25,973 bases of DNA from Glo-17 sp964549735 (GCA_964549735.1 CAZJWO010000048.1:1-25973); one strand, 5' to 3'. Shown: positions 6,770-15,597, counted from the first letter of the stretch. A program made the numbers and translations. Notes: a model not told the origin generated them from the sequence alone.

Positions 6770-8254
6770 TCAGATGTGATCCGGATGATCGATCTGCTCG
6801 CGCAGACGCCGCGCGTCGCGCAAGGGGGGGAAATCGTCATCCGCCTCGCGCAGCGCCTGCTGCAGGGCATCGAGCAGGCGCAGGGCTTCCTCCTCGCGCT
6901 CGCTGGCGGCCTCGATGCCGGCGGCGATGAGCAGCGCCTCGGCCTGGCGCGGATTGATCGACAGGACCTGGCGGATCTGGACGCGGGCCTCATCGAGCCG
7001 CCCGAGAGCGGCGAGGTTGTAGGCCAGGTAGATCTGGTCCAGCAAGCGGCCGTGCGGCGGCAAGTGCTTGCCGCGTTCCATGGCTTCCTGCAGGAGATCG
7101 ATCGCCGCCTGGTGCAGCCCGAGCTTCTGGACGACGACGGCCCGATAGCGCAACAGGCCCAGCTCCACCTGTGCCGCGATCGGGGGCTCGTGCGGATGCC
7201 ACGGCGCGGCGCGGTAATCGGCGTGCAGCGAATCGACCAGCGCCGCCGCGGCCGCGGCATTGCCGCGACTCAGCTGCAGCTGGAGTTCGACGAACGCACG
7301 TTTGCGCGGATCGCTCTCCGCGGTCAAGAAGCGTTCGGCATACGCCGGCAGCAGCTCATGCAGCCCGTGGATGAACAGCCAGTTGATGAGCGTGCGCACG
7401 TACTGGTGCTCCAGAGCGGTGCCGGCGAAGGTCTGCAGGAGGACCTCGCTCAATTCGAGCGCGCGTTGCACCTGTCCGCGCGCCAGGTACAGATAGGAGA
7501 GATTGATCATCGAGTAGTAGAAGTCCTGTTGTTTCCGGAGGGCCGTCAGGAACTCCGTCTCGGCTTCCTCGTAACGGCCGATCGTCAGGAGGACCTCGCC
7601 GAGCGAATCGTGCGGGTTGGCCAGCTCCGGCGCGATATAGGCGTAGCGGCGCATGGCGGTTTCGGCCTCGGTATAGCGGCCTTGGCCGAGGTACAGGTAG
7701 CCGAGGTAATTGTACGCGTTCGCGTAATTCGGGTTGATCTCCAGGATGCTGCGCCAGATCTCTTCCGCCCGGGCGAGGTCTTCGCCGAGGCTGGCGCGAT
7801 GAGCTTCGCTGATCAACACGTCGATGTCGCGCGGCGCCAGTTCGCGGCCGAGTTCGAGCAGCGAGTCGTGGTGCGCGTGGTATCGCGAGTCCCGCTGTCC
7901 GGCCAATCGCAGCTGGAGCAGCACGCGGCCGCGTCGATCGCCGAGCGCGGCGGCCAGGCTGTCCGCCAGGGCGAGGTGCTTCCGCGCGCGGTCGACATGT
8001 CCCCGGCGATCGAACAGCTCGCTCAGCGCGACGTGCGCTGGCGCGAAATCCGGATCCAGGCCGACGGCTCGCAGCAGCAGCGACTCGGCGTCCGCGTGGC
8101 GGAACGCCTGGAGCAGCCGATCGCCCTCCTGGTAGGCCAGCCAGGCATCCCGGTTCGCGGTGTAGGCCGCGGACGGGTCGTGATGCCGCAAGAAGATGCC
8201 GGCTCCCGTCAGGAGCAAGGCGACGACCAAAGCTGGGACGATGACGCGCTTCAT
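6770..8254 (-). CDS. Membrane-anchored tetratricopeptide-repeat protein
   Basis: 494 aa. An N-terminal hydrophobic segment (residues 3-22, VIVPALVVALLLTGAGIFL) acts as membrane anchor or uncleaved signal, followed by periplasmic-looking helical repeats. Typical TPR consensus stretches include NYANAYNYLGYLYLGQGRY and PELANPHDSLGEVLLTIGRY, and further helices fill the rest. TPR arrays bind partner proteins and no enzymatic motif is visible. The ATG overlaps the stop of the upstream phosphatase gene (ATGA, 8251-8254), with GGGAGG just upstream, so translation is coupled and a functional partnership with the phosphatase is the reasonable inference. A protein-scaffold role is suggested; no specific name can be given. 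Confidence 0.85.
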   Translation of the reverse strand: MKRVIVPALVVALLLTGAGIFLRHHDPSAAYTANRDAWLAYQEGDRLLQAFRHADAESLLLRAVGLDPDFAPAHVALSELFDRRGHVDRARKHLALADSLAAALGDRRGRVLLQLRLAGQRDSRYHAHHDSLLELGRELAPRDIDVLISEAHRASLGEDLARAEEIWRSILEINPNYANAYNYLGYLYLGQGRYTEAETAMRRYAYIAPELANPHDSLGEVLLTIGRYEEAETEFLTALRKQQDFYYSMINLSYLYLARGQVQRALELSEVLLQTFAGTALEHQYVRTLINWLFIHGLHELLPAYAERFLTAESDPRKRAFVELQLQLSRGNAAAAAALVDSLHADYRAAPWHPHEPPIAAQVELGLLRYRAVVVQKLGLHQAAIDLLQEAMERGKHLPPHGRLLDQIYLAYNLAALGRLDEARVQIRQVLSINPRQAEALLIAAGIEAASEREEEALRLLDALQQALREADDDFPPLRDARRLREQIDHPDHI

Positions 8255-10947
8255 GACGCCTCCCGGATCGATGCGGACGCGGACCGCAGGCGCGGTGCCG
8301 CCGCGGCGTCCGCCGCCGCCGCGCTCCGTATCTGGCTCGCTTCGTCGACCTTCAAGAGGATCAACGTGATGTCGTCGTCGGCATCGCGCCGGCCGCGAAA
8401 GACTTGCAGCTCGCGGTCCAGGCTCGCCATCACCTCCGCGGTATCCAGGTGGCGGTGATCGCGTAGGAAACGATCGAGCCGGGCCGTGCCGTATTCGTCC
8501 GCGTCGTCCGGACTGCGGGTTTCCGTCAGGCCGTCGGTGTACATCAGCAGCAGATCGCCCTGCTGCAGCTGGACTTCGCCTTCCTCGTAGTCGCCGAAAT
8601 CGAAGGCGCCCAGCGGCAAGCCGCCCGCGTCCAGTTTCAGCACCTCGCCCGCCGCGGTCACGAGGACCGGCGCGTCATGGCCGCCTGTGCTGTAGCGCAG
8701 GCGGCGCGTCGCCGGATCGAAGAACGCCAGGAAGACCGTGGCGAAATGGCGGCTGTCGGTCGCCGCGTGCAGCTGGCGATTGACGCGGTGCAGGATCGCG
8801 CCGGGCGAGTCCCCGTGGTCGCAGCGGGCGCGCAACGACGCTTGCAGGTTCGAGGCCAGCAGCGAGGCGGGCATGCCCTTGCCGCTGACATCGGCGATGA
8901 TCAGCACGAGCTGTCCGTCCTCGCGCGGGATGAGGTCGTAGTAGTCGCCGGATACGGTCTTGCTCGAAAGATTCACCGCGTCGATCCGGATGCCGGCGAT
9001 CTGCGGCAGCGCGCTCGGCAGCAGCCGGCTCTGGATCGAGCGGGCCATGCGCATCTCCTCTTCGAGCGTCTGCTTGGCCAGCTCCTCGGCGTAGAGGCGC
9101 GTGTTCTCCAGCTGCATCGCGGTCTGCCTCGCGACGATGGTCAGCAACTGGACCTCGTGCAGTTGATAGGTCTCGTCGCCGGGGCGGCTCGGCAAGGCGA
9201 TGAGGCCGATGACGCGGCCGGACAAGGCCAACGGCACGAGCAGATTGATCCCGCTCGTGGCGAGGCGCAGCTGCTCCTGATCCAGGTCGCTGAGGCGGTT
9301 ATCCGCGGCGTCCGCGTCGCGTTGCGCGGAGAGCCGCCTGACCTGGCGCGGTTCGATCCACAGCGGCTCGAGCCGTTCGCCCAACAACTGCAGGGTGCGT
9401 GGGATCGCGAGGCGCAGCGGCGGCGGCGCGTGCGGCGGCGTCGCGTGGGCGTGGGCGGAGGGACGGGCGGCGGCCGGGGCGTCGTCGCCGTCGGCCGGCC
9501 AGGCGCGCACCCAGGCCGGCGCCTCGCCGCCAGGCTGCGGCAGGTAGAACCACAGACGCGGCAACTCGAGGACCTGCTGCAGGTTGAGGCTGACGTGGTC
9601 CAGCAGGGCTTGTTGCTGGATCAGGCTCGGGATCTCGCGGCTGAACTGGTCGAGCAGGGCGGCCAGATTGGTGCGCGAACGGTAGAGGCGACTCTCCAGG
9701 CCGCGCTGGAGCTGATTGCGCAGCGGCCAGAGCGTGGCGGCCGCGAACATGGTCACGCCCGCCGCGAAGAGCGGGTTGCTCGAGCCGAAGGCGGCCACCA
9801 GCCGGCTGCCGATCCACAGCACCGCCGCGCCCCAGGCGATCAGCAACAAGCCGGTCAGTACGCTGTACAGCAGGCTGCGCTTGACCAGGAAATCGATCTG
9901 CAGCACCTGGTAGCGCGCGACGCAGTAGCCGAAGCAGACCGGAATGGCCGCCAGCGGCAGGATCCCGAGCTGCGCCATCTCGCTGCGGGCGGTGATCTCT
10001 TCCAGGCCGATCTTGAAGACGAGGAACGGCAGGACGCCCGCCAGAGTGCCCCAGGTCAGAATGCGCACGCGCTCGCGCAGCAGCGGATCGCGGTAGCTCA
10101 GATAGCTGTGCACCAGCACGACCAGTCCGGCGAGATAGTAGAGCCCCAGCACCATCCACGTGCCGGCGCCGATGCGCGCGCCCGTGTCGCCGTAGAACTG
10201 GTCCAGCGTGAAACGCGCGTAGTAGAGCAGCGGCAGCACGTAGATCGCCAGCGCGAGGGCCGGGTAGCGCGCCAGCTGCCGCTTGCGTTCGGGGAACACC
10301 AGGAAGAAGTGCAGGAAGAGCGCCGGCAGCAGGAAACGCGCGAACGCGCCGCCGTTGCGGGTGACGATATCGCCCCAGAAATAGCTGGTCCGCTCCAGAT
10401 TGGTCATGAAGTAGATGGCGAAACAGAGGCACAGCAGGAAGAAGAGCCGCGCCGGCGGATCGTTGCCGCTCTTGCTGAAGACCAGCAGACCGATCGTCAG
10501 GTAGACGACCGCCAGCAGGATGTTCAGGACGTACGATCGGTCGGCCGCGCGGAAGCCGGCCAACGGCACGTCGAGGATCAGGAGACGGCCGTCGCGTTCG
10601 ACGAGGTAGGGGACGCTGTCGCCCGGCTTCTGCGAGCCGAGCACCTTGGCCGCCTCCCGCGGCGAGCGCACGAGCTGATTGGCGATGCCCTGGATCGTAT
10701 CGAACTTGCGCAGGGGGCTCGGCGGGCCGGCGGCGCGCGAGCCGACGTCCAGGACCGACAGGGGAGACCGTCCCAGAAGCCAGACGCTGCCGTCGTCGGG
10801 CCGCAGCTTGTACGCGTCGGTGGCCGCGAAGACGCAGAACACGACCGTGACGGCGCCCAGGACCAGGAAGACCGGGCGCGTCCACGCGAAGTGGACGAAC
10901 GGTACGCGTCGTACGTGCCGAGGTGCCGTGGCGATGGCCGGTGGCAT
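8251..10947 (-). CDS. Membrane SpoIIE/RsbU-type PP2C phosphatase with PDZ-like periplasmic and GAF-like regions
   Basis: 898 aa. Order of parts: TM helix (about 24-45); extracytoplasmic segment with a PDZ-like QKPGDSVPYLVERDGR stretch (106-121); about eight more TM helices (139-410); a GAF-like sensor region (about 430-620, interrupted by an Ala/Pro/His-rich loop at 485-512); a short coiled linker EEEMRMARSIQSRLLP; and the SpoIIE phosphatase domain (about 645-870). PP2C metal ligands are present at Asp668 (SGDYYD), Asp686 (IADVSGKG), Asp805 (TDGLTE) and the DDDI motif (857-860). It should dephosphorylate a serine/threonine phosphoprotein, classically an anti-sigma-factor antagonist, on sensing an envelope or ligand signal; no STAS or anti-sigma partner gene is in the window. 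The start codon has only a weak AGGA close to it. Co-transcribed with the TPR gene. Confidence 0.9.
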   Translation of the reverse strand: MPPAIATAPRHVRRVPFVHFAWTRPVFLVLGAVTVVFCVFAATDAYKLRPDDGSVWLLGRSPLSVLDVGSRAAGPPSPLRKFDTIQGIANQLVRSPREAAKVLGSQKPGDSVPYLVERDGRLLILDVPLAGFRAADRSYVLNILLAVVYLTIGLLVFSKSGNDPPARLFFLLCLCFAIYFMTNLERTSYFWGDIVTRNGGAFARFLLPALFLHFFLVFPERKRQLARYPALALAIYVLPLLYYARFTLDQFYGDTGARIGAGTWMVLGLYYLAGLVVLVHSYLSYRDPLLRERVRILTWGTLAGVLPFLVFKIGLEEITARSEMAQLGILPLAAIPVCFGYCVARYQVLQIDFLVKRSLLYSVLTGLLLIAWGAAVLWIGSRLVAAFGSSNPLFAAGVTMFAAATLWPLRNQLQRGLESRLYRSRTNLAALLDQFSREIPSLIQQQALLDHVSLNLQQVLELPRLWFYLPQPGGEAPAWVRAWPADGDDAPAAARPSAHAHATPPHAPPPLRLAIPRTLQLLGERLEPLWIEPRQVRRLSAQRDADAADNRLSDLDQEQLRLATSGINLLVPLALSGRVIGLIALPSRPGDETYQLHEVQLLTIVARQTAMQLENTRLYAEELAKQTLEEEMRMARSIQSRLLPSALPQIAGIRIDAVNLSSKTVSGDYYDLIPREDGQLVLIIADVSGKGMPASLLASNLQASLRARCDHGDSPGAILHRVNRQLHAATDSRHFATVFLAFFDPATRRLRYSTGGHDAPVLVTAAGEVLKLDAGGLPLGAFDFGDYEEGEVQLQQGDLLLMYTDGLTETRSPDDADEYGTARLDRFLRDHRHLDTAEVMASLDRELQVFRGRRDADDDITLILLKVDEASQIRSAAAADAAAAPRLRSASASIREAS

Positions 10948-11010
10948 ATCCTATCCGTTCGGGCGCCTGGGGCGATTGAGGTCCGCGTCCGGTTCTGCAC
11001 CACACCAAGC

Positions 11011-11039
11011 AGGGTAACGACGGAGCGTGCGTTGATCAA
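11011..11039 (-). promoter_or_regulatory. Possible promoter for the phosphatase/TPR pair
   Basis: Minus strand: TTGATC (11039-11034), 17-base spacer, TACCCT (11016-11011), about 65 bases before the phosphatase start. The -10 match is only three of six. Confidence 0.3.
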
Positions 11040-11124
11040 TCCCCGAGACCGGCGGTGCAATGTCGGTTAGACGCGCGACAAGGGCGGCGGGTTGCATGCC
11101 GTCGTGCGAATGGGCCGAGGGAGG

Positions 11125-12384
11125 TCAGAGGTCGGCCAGGCGCAGGCTGCCGTAGCCCTGCAGGCCGTAAGCCAGCCAGGCCGGATGTTCCGCGCCGAGG
11201 CGCTCGCGCAACGCGAGCGACGCCTGCCGGTGGGCGCTGCCGGTGTCGAAACCCGAACCGAGGTACTGGTAGAACATGGCCGCGAACAGCCGCGCGGGGC
11301 GGCTGTAGACCGGCAACGACGTGCCGACGAACGTGGAAACCCCGGCGCGGCGGAAGCGTTGGCCGAGCCAAGCCAGGCTGCACCAGCTGTTCGAGAAGAC
11401 CAGCGGCGGCAGGCCGCAGCGGCCGAGCCGCTCGGGCACCACGGCGCCGTCAGCGAGGATCCAGCCGGCCGGACCCGTATAGCTGGCGCTCGCCGTCGAA
11501 CTGCCCACCGGCACCGCCGCGCCGCGCCGCGCGTGGGCGGCCAGCGCCTGGTCCAGAGCGGCTTCGACGGGGTCGACGCCGAGGACTTCCATCTCCATGC
11601 CGACCAGTTCGTCGACGTCCGCGGCGTCGTCATGGCCGGCGGCCGCCATCAAGCCAGCGAGCCAGCGGTTCTCGCCGGCCTTGCTGACCTCCGGCGGCTG
11701 GCTGGTCGGCGCGGCGAAGTGCAGGCCCTGGTAGAGCATAGCACGGGCGGCGAGCAGCCCCGGCGTCACCGCGCCCGGTATGCGCAGGCGCGCCGACGGC
11801 GGCGCGCTGGTCTGCAGGGCGCCGTCGATGCCTTCGGCCTCGCGGAAGATCAGGCGGCGGATCTCGTCGCGGCCGTGGCCCGGCACGAACAGGATCTCCG
11901 GGCAGGATCGCGCGGTCGCGGCGGCCTGGCCGTCGGTGAACAACGCGTCGCTGTGGCGCTGCATCCAGAGGCGCGGGGCGTCGACCTCCGGGACCCGCGA
12001 GCCGTGCTCCGCCGCGCAGACCGGTCCGTTCTCGAGCAGGAACGACACGCCGTTGTGCAGCCACTGCCAGGGCAGACCGATGCCCTCGCTGTTGGTGACC
12101 AGATGGTAACCGAGGAGTTGATCGGCGTCGGGCTGACCGCAGGCGGGCGTGCTGGCGCCCGCGCGGTCCGTATCGGGGCGGAACGCGGCCGGGTCGTGGG
12201 CGACGACCGCGCGGAAGAGCAGGTGGCCCACCTGTTCCATGCGCTGGACGACAGGCGGCGTATCCAGACCGTGGCGCTGCTGCAGCGCCGGGATGGTGTC
12301 GTTCACGGCCCGGGCCTCGACCAGGAGGCGGTCAGTTTCCGGACAGACGGCCGGCGTCGGCAGTGGGACATCGATCCAGCGCAT
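11125..12384 (-). CDS. CHAT-domain-like protein (putative caspase-fold cysteine protease)
   Basis: 419 aa from an ATG at 12384 with GGAGG five bases upstream; a longer reading to 12612 would run through the tRNA-Leu gene. Landmarks resemble the CHAT family in order: LPWQWLHNG...FLL (104-117), ILFVPG...REAEGI (164-186), GLHFAAPTS (220-228) with candidate catalytic His222, GWILADG (307-313), PPLVFSNSWCS (326-336) with candidate catalytic Cys335, and AGVSTFVGTSLPV...RLFAAMFYQYL (347-375). About 80 residues separate the His motif from GWILADG, more than usual, and the cysteine sits one place later than in the common N-A/S-C-x-S motif. No TPR repeats in the protein itself. No signal peptide. It lies upstream of, and on the same strand as, the phosphatase and TPR genes, 177 bases apart. 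Protease activity is inferred, not established. Confidence 0.6.
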   Translation of the reverse strand: MRWIDVPLPTPAVCPETDRLLVEARAVNDTIPALQQRHGLDTPPVVQRMEQVGHLLFRAVVAHDPAAFRPDTDRAGASTPACGQPDADQLLGYHLVTNSEGIGLPWQWLHNGVSFLLENGPVCAAEHGSRVPEVDAPRLWMQRHSDALFTDGQAAATARSCPEILFVPGHGRDEIRRLIFREAEGIDGALQTSAPPSARLRIPGAVTPGLLAARAMLYQGLHFAAPTSQPPEVSKAGENRWLAGLMAAAGHDDAADVDELVGMEMEVLGVDPVEAALDQALAAHARRGAAVPVGSSTASASYTGPAGWILADGAVVPERLGRCGLPPLVFSNSWCSLAWLGQRFRRAGVSTFVGTSLPVYSRPARLFAAMFYQYLGSGFDTGSAHRQASLALRERLGAEHPAWLAYGLQGYGSLRLADL

Positions 12385-12568
12385 CGGGGCCTCCGGACGG
12401 ATAGCGATGGCGGACCGTGGTAGCCGGTCGGGGCGCCGGCAGCGGGTCCGGGACGCGGACCATGCAGGAGGCGTGCCGTTTTCGGTGGCCGTTGCCGATA
12501 AGGCCGGTCGCGAACGCCGGTCGTGGGGCTTGCCGCTGGTCTGAGGGAGGAGCCGCCGAGCAGAAGCG

Positions 12569-12655
12569 TGGTGCCCAGGGGGAGACTCGAACTCCCACGA
12601 GGAATCCCCCACTACGACCTGAACGTAGCGCGTCTACCAGTTCCGCCACCTGGGC
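12569..12655 (-). tRNA. tRNA-Leu (anticodon CAG)
   Basis: Minus-strand class II tRNA, 87 nt with encoded CCA. Acceptor GCCCAGG pairs with CCTGGGC, discriminator A; anticodon stem CTACG/CGTAG encloses the loop TTCAGGT with anticodon CAG; a long variable arm (TGGGGGATTCCTCGTGG) and T-arm GGGAG-TTCGAGT-CTCCC follow. Reads codon CUG. Confidence 0.97.
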
Positions 12656-12691
12656 ACCAGGTTTGCGAGACCCCGCCCGCGCGGGGACGAA

Positions 12692-12720
12692 AACTTAGTC
12701 CTGGCCGCCGGGACTGTCAA
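12692..12720 (-). promoter_or_regulatory. Promoter of tRNA-Leu
   Basis: Minus strand TTGACA (12720-12715), exactly 17 bases, then TAAGTT (12697-12692), about 37 bases before the tRNA 5' end. The -35 is perfect; the -10 is weak. Confidence 0.5.
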
Positions 12721-12740
12721 CCCGCCTTTATGAGCCGAGC

Positions 12741-12769
12741 TTGAGGGCGGACCGAACGCGTGCTAGCTT
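12741..12769 (+). promoter_or_regulatory. Possible promoter of smpB
   Basis: TTGAGG (12741-12746), 17-base spacer, TAGCTT (12764-12769), about 33 bases before the smpB ATG. Four of six and three of six matches. Confidence 0.35.
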
Positions 12770-12801
12770 CCGCTGCGGACCTTAGTTGGATCCGAGGAGC
12801 C

Positions 12802-13275
12802 ATGGTCGATCGCAAACGCCCCGAAGGCATCAAGCTCATCGCCCAGAACCGCAAGGCGCGGCATGAGTACGAGATCCTGCAGACCCTGGAGGCGGGCATC
12901 GTGCTGCTGGGAACCGAGGTCAAGGCGCTGCGCGGCGGCAGGGTCAACCTCGGCGACAGCTATGCCGAAATCAAGGCCGGCGAGATCTGGCTCGTCAAGC
13001 TGCACATCGGCCCCTATGATATGGGCAACCGCATGAACCATGAGCCGTTCCGCCCGCGCAAGCTGCTGCTCAACCGCCGCGAACTGCGCAAGCTGCAGCC
13101 CCGGCTCGAGGAAGGCGGACGCACGCTGGTGCCGCTGAAGATCTATTTCAAGCATGGGCTGGTGAAGGTCGAGATCGCCCTCGCGCGCGGCAAGAAGCTC
13201 CACGACAAGCGCGAGGACAAGGCGAAGCGGGACGCCGAGCGCCAGATCGCCAGGATCATGGGGCGGCGCGGCTGA
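12802..13275 (+). CDS. smpB: SsrA-binding protein SmpB
   Basis: 157 aa, the standard SmpB length. Recognisable throughout: NRKARHEYEILQTLEAGIVL (the OB-barrel start), LLGTEVKALRGGRVNLGDSYA, the NMNHEPFRPRKLLL-like segment (here NRMNHEPFRPRKLLLN) and the basic C-terminal tail ALARGKKLHDKREDKAKRDAE that enters the ribosomal decoding centre. It binds tmRNA and delivers it to stalled ribosomes for trans-translation. GAGGAG two bases upstream supports the ATG at 12802 over an in-frame codon further upstream. The tmRNA gene (ssrA) is not seen in the window. 43 bases separate it from the amidase gene, so it may head that operon. Confidence 0.97.
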   Translation: MVDRKRPEGIKLIAQNRKARHEYEILQTLEAGIVLLGTEVKALRGGRVNLGDSYAEIKAGEIWLVKLHIGPYDMGNRMNHEPFRPRKLLLNRRELRKLQPRLEEGGRTLVPLKIYFKHGLVKVEIALARGKKLHDKREDKAKRDAERQIARIMGRRG

Positions 13276-13318
13276 CCGCGCGCCGATCCGGCACGCCGCG
13301 AATGCGGCAAGGAGAAGC

Positions 13319-14965
13319 ATGAGGACCGTGCGCAGGCATGACGACAGGACGCCGAACGCGCCGCTGCCGCGGTTGCTGGCGCTCGTCGCGCTGCTGTGGC
13401 TGACGGCCGCCGCGTCGACGGTGGCGGCCCAGCCGCCGTCCGAGCCGGAAGCGACCGCCGGTCCGACCGATCCGCTGGCCTGGCGCCGCCTCGATCCGGC
13501 GGCTGCCGACCAGACCTTGACCGTCGAGGACCGTACGACCGGCCGCACCCGCCGCGTCGTCGGCCGCCGCCTGCTGCAGGATTCGCAGGAGATGTACCTG
13601 CGCTCGGCGACCGTCGCCGAGATGCTGCAGGCCAGCCGCCTCTGGCAAGCGGTCAGCCGGCGTCTGACTCTGCGCGTGGGCGAGCACGACTTCCGTTTCG
13701 CCGATGGCAGCCGCCTCGTGTCGATCGGCGAGCGGGAGATCCTGCTGCCGGTGCCGGTGCTCTACACGGCCGGCGACCTCTGGGTGCCGTTGATCTTCGT
13801 GACGGCGATCCTCTCGCCCGAGGCGGGGCTCTTCGTGCAGTGGCAGGAAGACGATCTGCGGCTTTCGCTCGGGCAGGCCGAGGTCAACGTCACCGATCTG
13901 CGCGTCACCGAGCAGACCCGCGCCACGAGCCTGCACCTGCACTGCCGCGAGCCGCTCAGCTTCCGGGCCAGCAGCCCCGAGGCCGGACTCATCGAGTTGA
14001 AGATCTACGGCGCGCAGGTCGACCTGGGCCGGGTGCGCCTGGCGGCGCCGCGCGGCCTGATCCGCGCGGTCCGCGCCACGCAGCAGACGGGGCACGCCCT
14101 GATCGCCGTGCGCGTGGATGAACTGGTGACCCGGTACCGCGCGCACAGCGAGCGCGACGGCCGCGAGATCGTGCTCGTGGTCGAGGAAGAGCAGGTCGCC
14201 GCGTTGCCCGAGCCGGTGCCGCGCGGAACGGCCGAGCTCGCGATCGGCGCCGCGCCGATCGACGTGACACGCCGGCTGGAGATCCGCACGGTGGTCGTCG
14301 ATCCGGGACACGGCGGTTCCGATCCCGGCGTCGCGGGTCTGGACGGTTTGCTGGAGAAGGACGTCAACCTGGCCGTGGGGCGCGAACTGGCGGACTACCT
14401 GCGGCGGCAGGGCCTGCATGTGGTCCTGACGCGCGAGGACGACCGTCACCTCGGCCTCGCCGAGCGAGCGGAGATCGCCAACACGTCGGGCGGCGACCTC
14501 TTCATCTCCCTGCACTGCAACGGCTGGTTCAATTCCGGCGCGCGGGGCCTGGAGACGTACTTCCTCTCGCCGGCGATGAGCGACTGGAGCAAGAGCGTCG
14601 AGGCCGTCGAGAACCAGGATCACCACGCGTCCGCCGACGTCGAGTTCATCGTCTGGGATCTCGTGCAGAACCGATTCATCTCCGCGAGCAGCGACCTGGC
14701 CGAAGTTGTCCAGGCCGAGGTCTGCCGCGCCCTGCGCGTGCCCGATCGTGGCGTGCGCCAGGCCGGCTTCCGCGTGCTGGTGGGCGCCTGGATGCCGGCG
14801 GTGCTGGTGGAGATGGGCTTCCTGACGCACCCCGAGGAGGCGCGCCAACTGCGCAGCTCGCGCTACCAGCGTGAGCTGGCGCGCGCTCTCGGCGACGCGG
14901 TCCTTATCTATCGCGATCGGGTGGCGCGAGCGGTCGCCGACGTGGCCGGGGAGGTGCGGCGGTGA
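13319..14965 (+). CDS. Exported N-acetylmuramoyl-L-alanine amidase (Amidase_3)
   Basis: 548 aa. A signal peptide is evident (basic start, hydrophobic 18-33, cleavage near AAQ at 36-38). Residues about 60-185 resemble the copper-amine-oxidase N-terminal-like/beta-rich domain (LYTAGDLWVPLIFV), and 185-290 an AMIN-like domain that usually localises amidases. The catalytic Amidase_3 domain spans about 322-540, with the zinc ligands His331 (DPGHGG), Glu346 (GLLEKDVN) and His399 (SLHCN) and catalytic Glu498 (VEMGF). It should cleave the bond between N-acetylmuramic acid and L-alanine in periplasmic peptidoglycan for daughter-cell separation. AGGAG lies just upstream of the ATG. Its TGA overlaps the GTG start of the next gene (GTGA), indicating translational coupling. 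Confidence 0.93.
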   Translation: MRTVRRHDDRTPNAPLPRLLALVALLWLTAAASTVAAQPPSEPEATAGPTDPLAWRRLDPAAADQTLTVEDRTTGRTRRVVGRRLLQDSQEMYLRSATVAEMLQASRLWQAVSRRLTLRVGEHDFRFADGSRLVSIGEREILLPVPVLYTAGDLWVPLIFVTAILSPEAGLFVQWQEDDLRLSLGQAEVNVTDLRVTEQTRATSLHLHCREPLSFRASSPEAGLIELKIYGAQVDLGRVRLAAPRGLIRAVRATQQTGHALIAVRVDELVTRYRAHSERDGREIVLVVEEEQVAALPEPVPRGTAELAIGAAPIDVTRRLEIRTVVVDPGHGGSDPGVAGLDGLLEKDVNLAVGRELADYLRRQGLHVVLTREDDRHLGLAERAEIANTSGGDLFISLHCNGWFNSGARGLETYFLSPAMSDWSKSVEAVENQDHHASADVEFIVWDLVQNRFISASSDLAEVVQAEVCRALRVPDRGVRQAGFRVLVGAWMPAVLVEMGFLTHPEEARQLRSSRYQRELARALGDAVLIYRDRVARAVADVAGEVRR

Positions 14966-15597
14966 ACGAAACGCCTCGGCGCCCGCCTTCGACGGCGGCC
15001 GCGCGGCGCCGCCACGGCCGCCGCGCCGGAGCGCTGCGCTGGCCCTTCTGGCTGGCTCTCCTGCTGCTCGTGGCCGCCACCGCCTGGTTCCTGTGGAATC
15101 TCGGGCGCGATCCCCAGCAGCGGATCGGCGATCTGGCGACCGATCCGCAACGGCTGCCGGCCGATCTGGCCGCCGGCGATCGGGCCGTCACCCTGGTCTT
15201 CCCCGAATGGGACGCGGCCGGATTCGTGACCGAGGGACGCCGCATCCACAGCGACGGCCTCGTGGAGGAGGATCTGCGCGCCGTGGTGCTGGAGCTCTGC
15301 CAAGGGCCGACGGCGAGCGGCGCCATCAGCGGCGTGCCTCCGCGAACCAAGCTGCTGGCCGCCTTCATCGACCGCAGCGGCCGCCATGCCGTGCTGGATT
15401 TCAGCGCCGAGCTGGTGACGCGGCACCCGGGCGGCAGCGCGTCCGAGCTGGCGACGCTCACGTCGGTCCTGCGCACCGTGGCGCTCAACTTCCCCGAGCT
15501 GCAGACGTGCCGCATCCTGGTCGACGGAGCGGAGGTCGAGACGCTGGCGGGCCATCTCGCGCTGGACAGCCCCTTCGATCTGCGGAGGTGGCTCTAG
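14962..15597 (+). CDS. GerMN-domain membrane protein
   Basis: 211 aa starting at GTG 14962, overlapping the amidase stop by four bases. A basic, proline/arginine-rich cytoplasmic tail (1-27) precedes one TM helix (28-46, WPFWLALLLLVAATAWFLW), and the rest is extracytoplasmic. Residues about 75-205 fit the GerMN (Spore_GerM) domain: AVVLELCQGPTASGAISGVP, TKLL, HAVLDFSAELV, HPGGSASELATL and a final ETLAGHL. Despite the family name, GerMN proteins occur in non-sporulating bacteria next to cell-wall amidases, as here, and are thought to bind peptidoglycan or protein partners; the biochemical role is not settled. Its TAG shares one base with the GTG of murI. Confidence 0.88.
   Translation: MNETPRRPPSTAAARRRHGRRAGALRWPFWLALLLLVAATAWFLWNLGRDPQQRIGDLATDPQRLPADLAAGDRAVTLVFPEWDAAGFVTEGRRIHSDGLVEEDLRAVVLELCQGPTASGAISGVPPRTKLLAAFIDRSGRHAVLDFSAELVTRHPGGSASELATLTSVLRTVALNFPELQTCRILVDGAEVETLAGHLALDSPFDLRRWL

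Noticed and set aside
6335..8458. 707-codon open frame on the plus strand
   Set aside because: Crosses the end of the glycosyltransferase gene in another frame and then runs antisense to the TPR gene; no motif and no start signal.
8677..11070. 797-codon open frame on the plus strand
   Set aside because: Antisense shadow of the PP2C phosphatase gene, with no recognisable domain and Gln/Arg/Ala-rich composition.
12385..12612. N-terminal extension of the CHAT-like protein
   Set aside because: The extension reads through part of the tRNA-Leu gene; the ATG at 12384 has a good GGAGG.
14962..15597. Evidence for sporulation from the GerM-like gene
   Set aside because: The domain name comes from spore germination, but GerMN proteins occur widely in non-spore-formers; the neighbourhood is cell wall and RNA metabolism.
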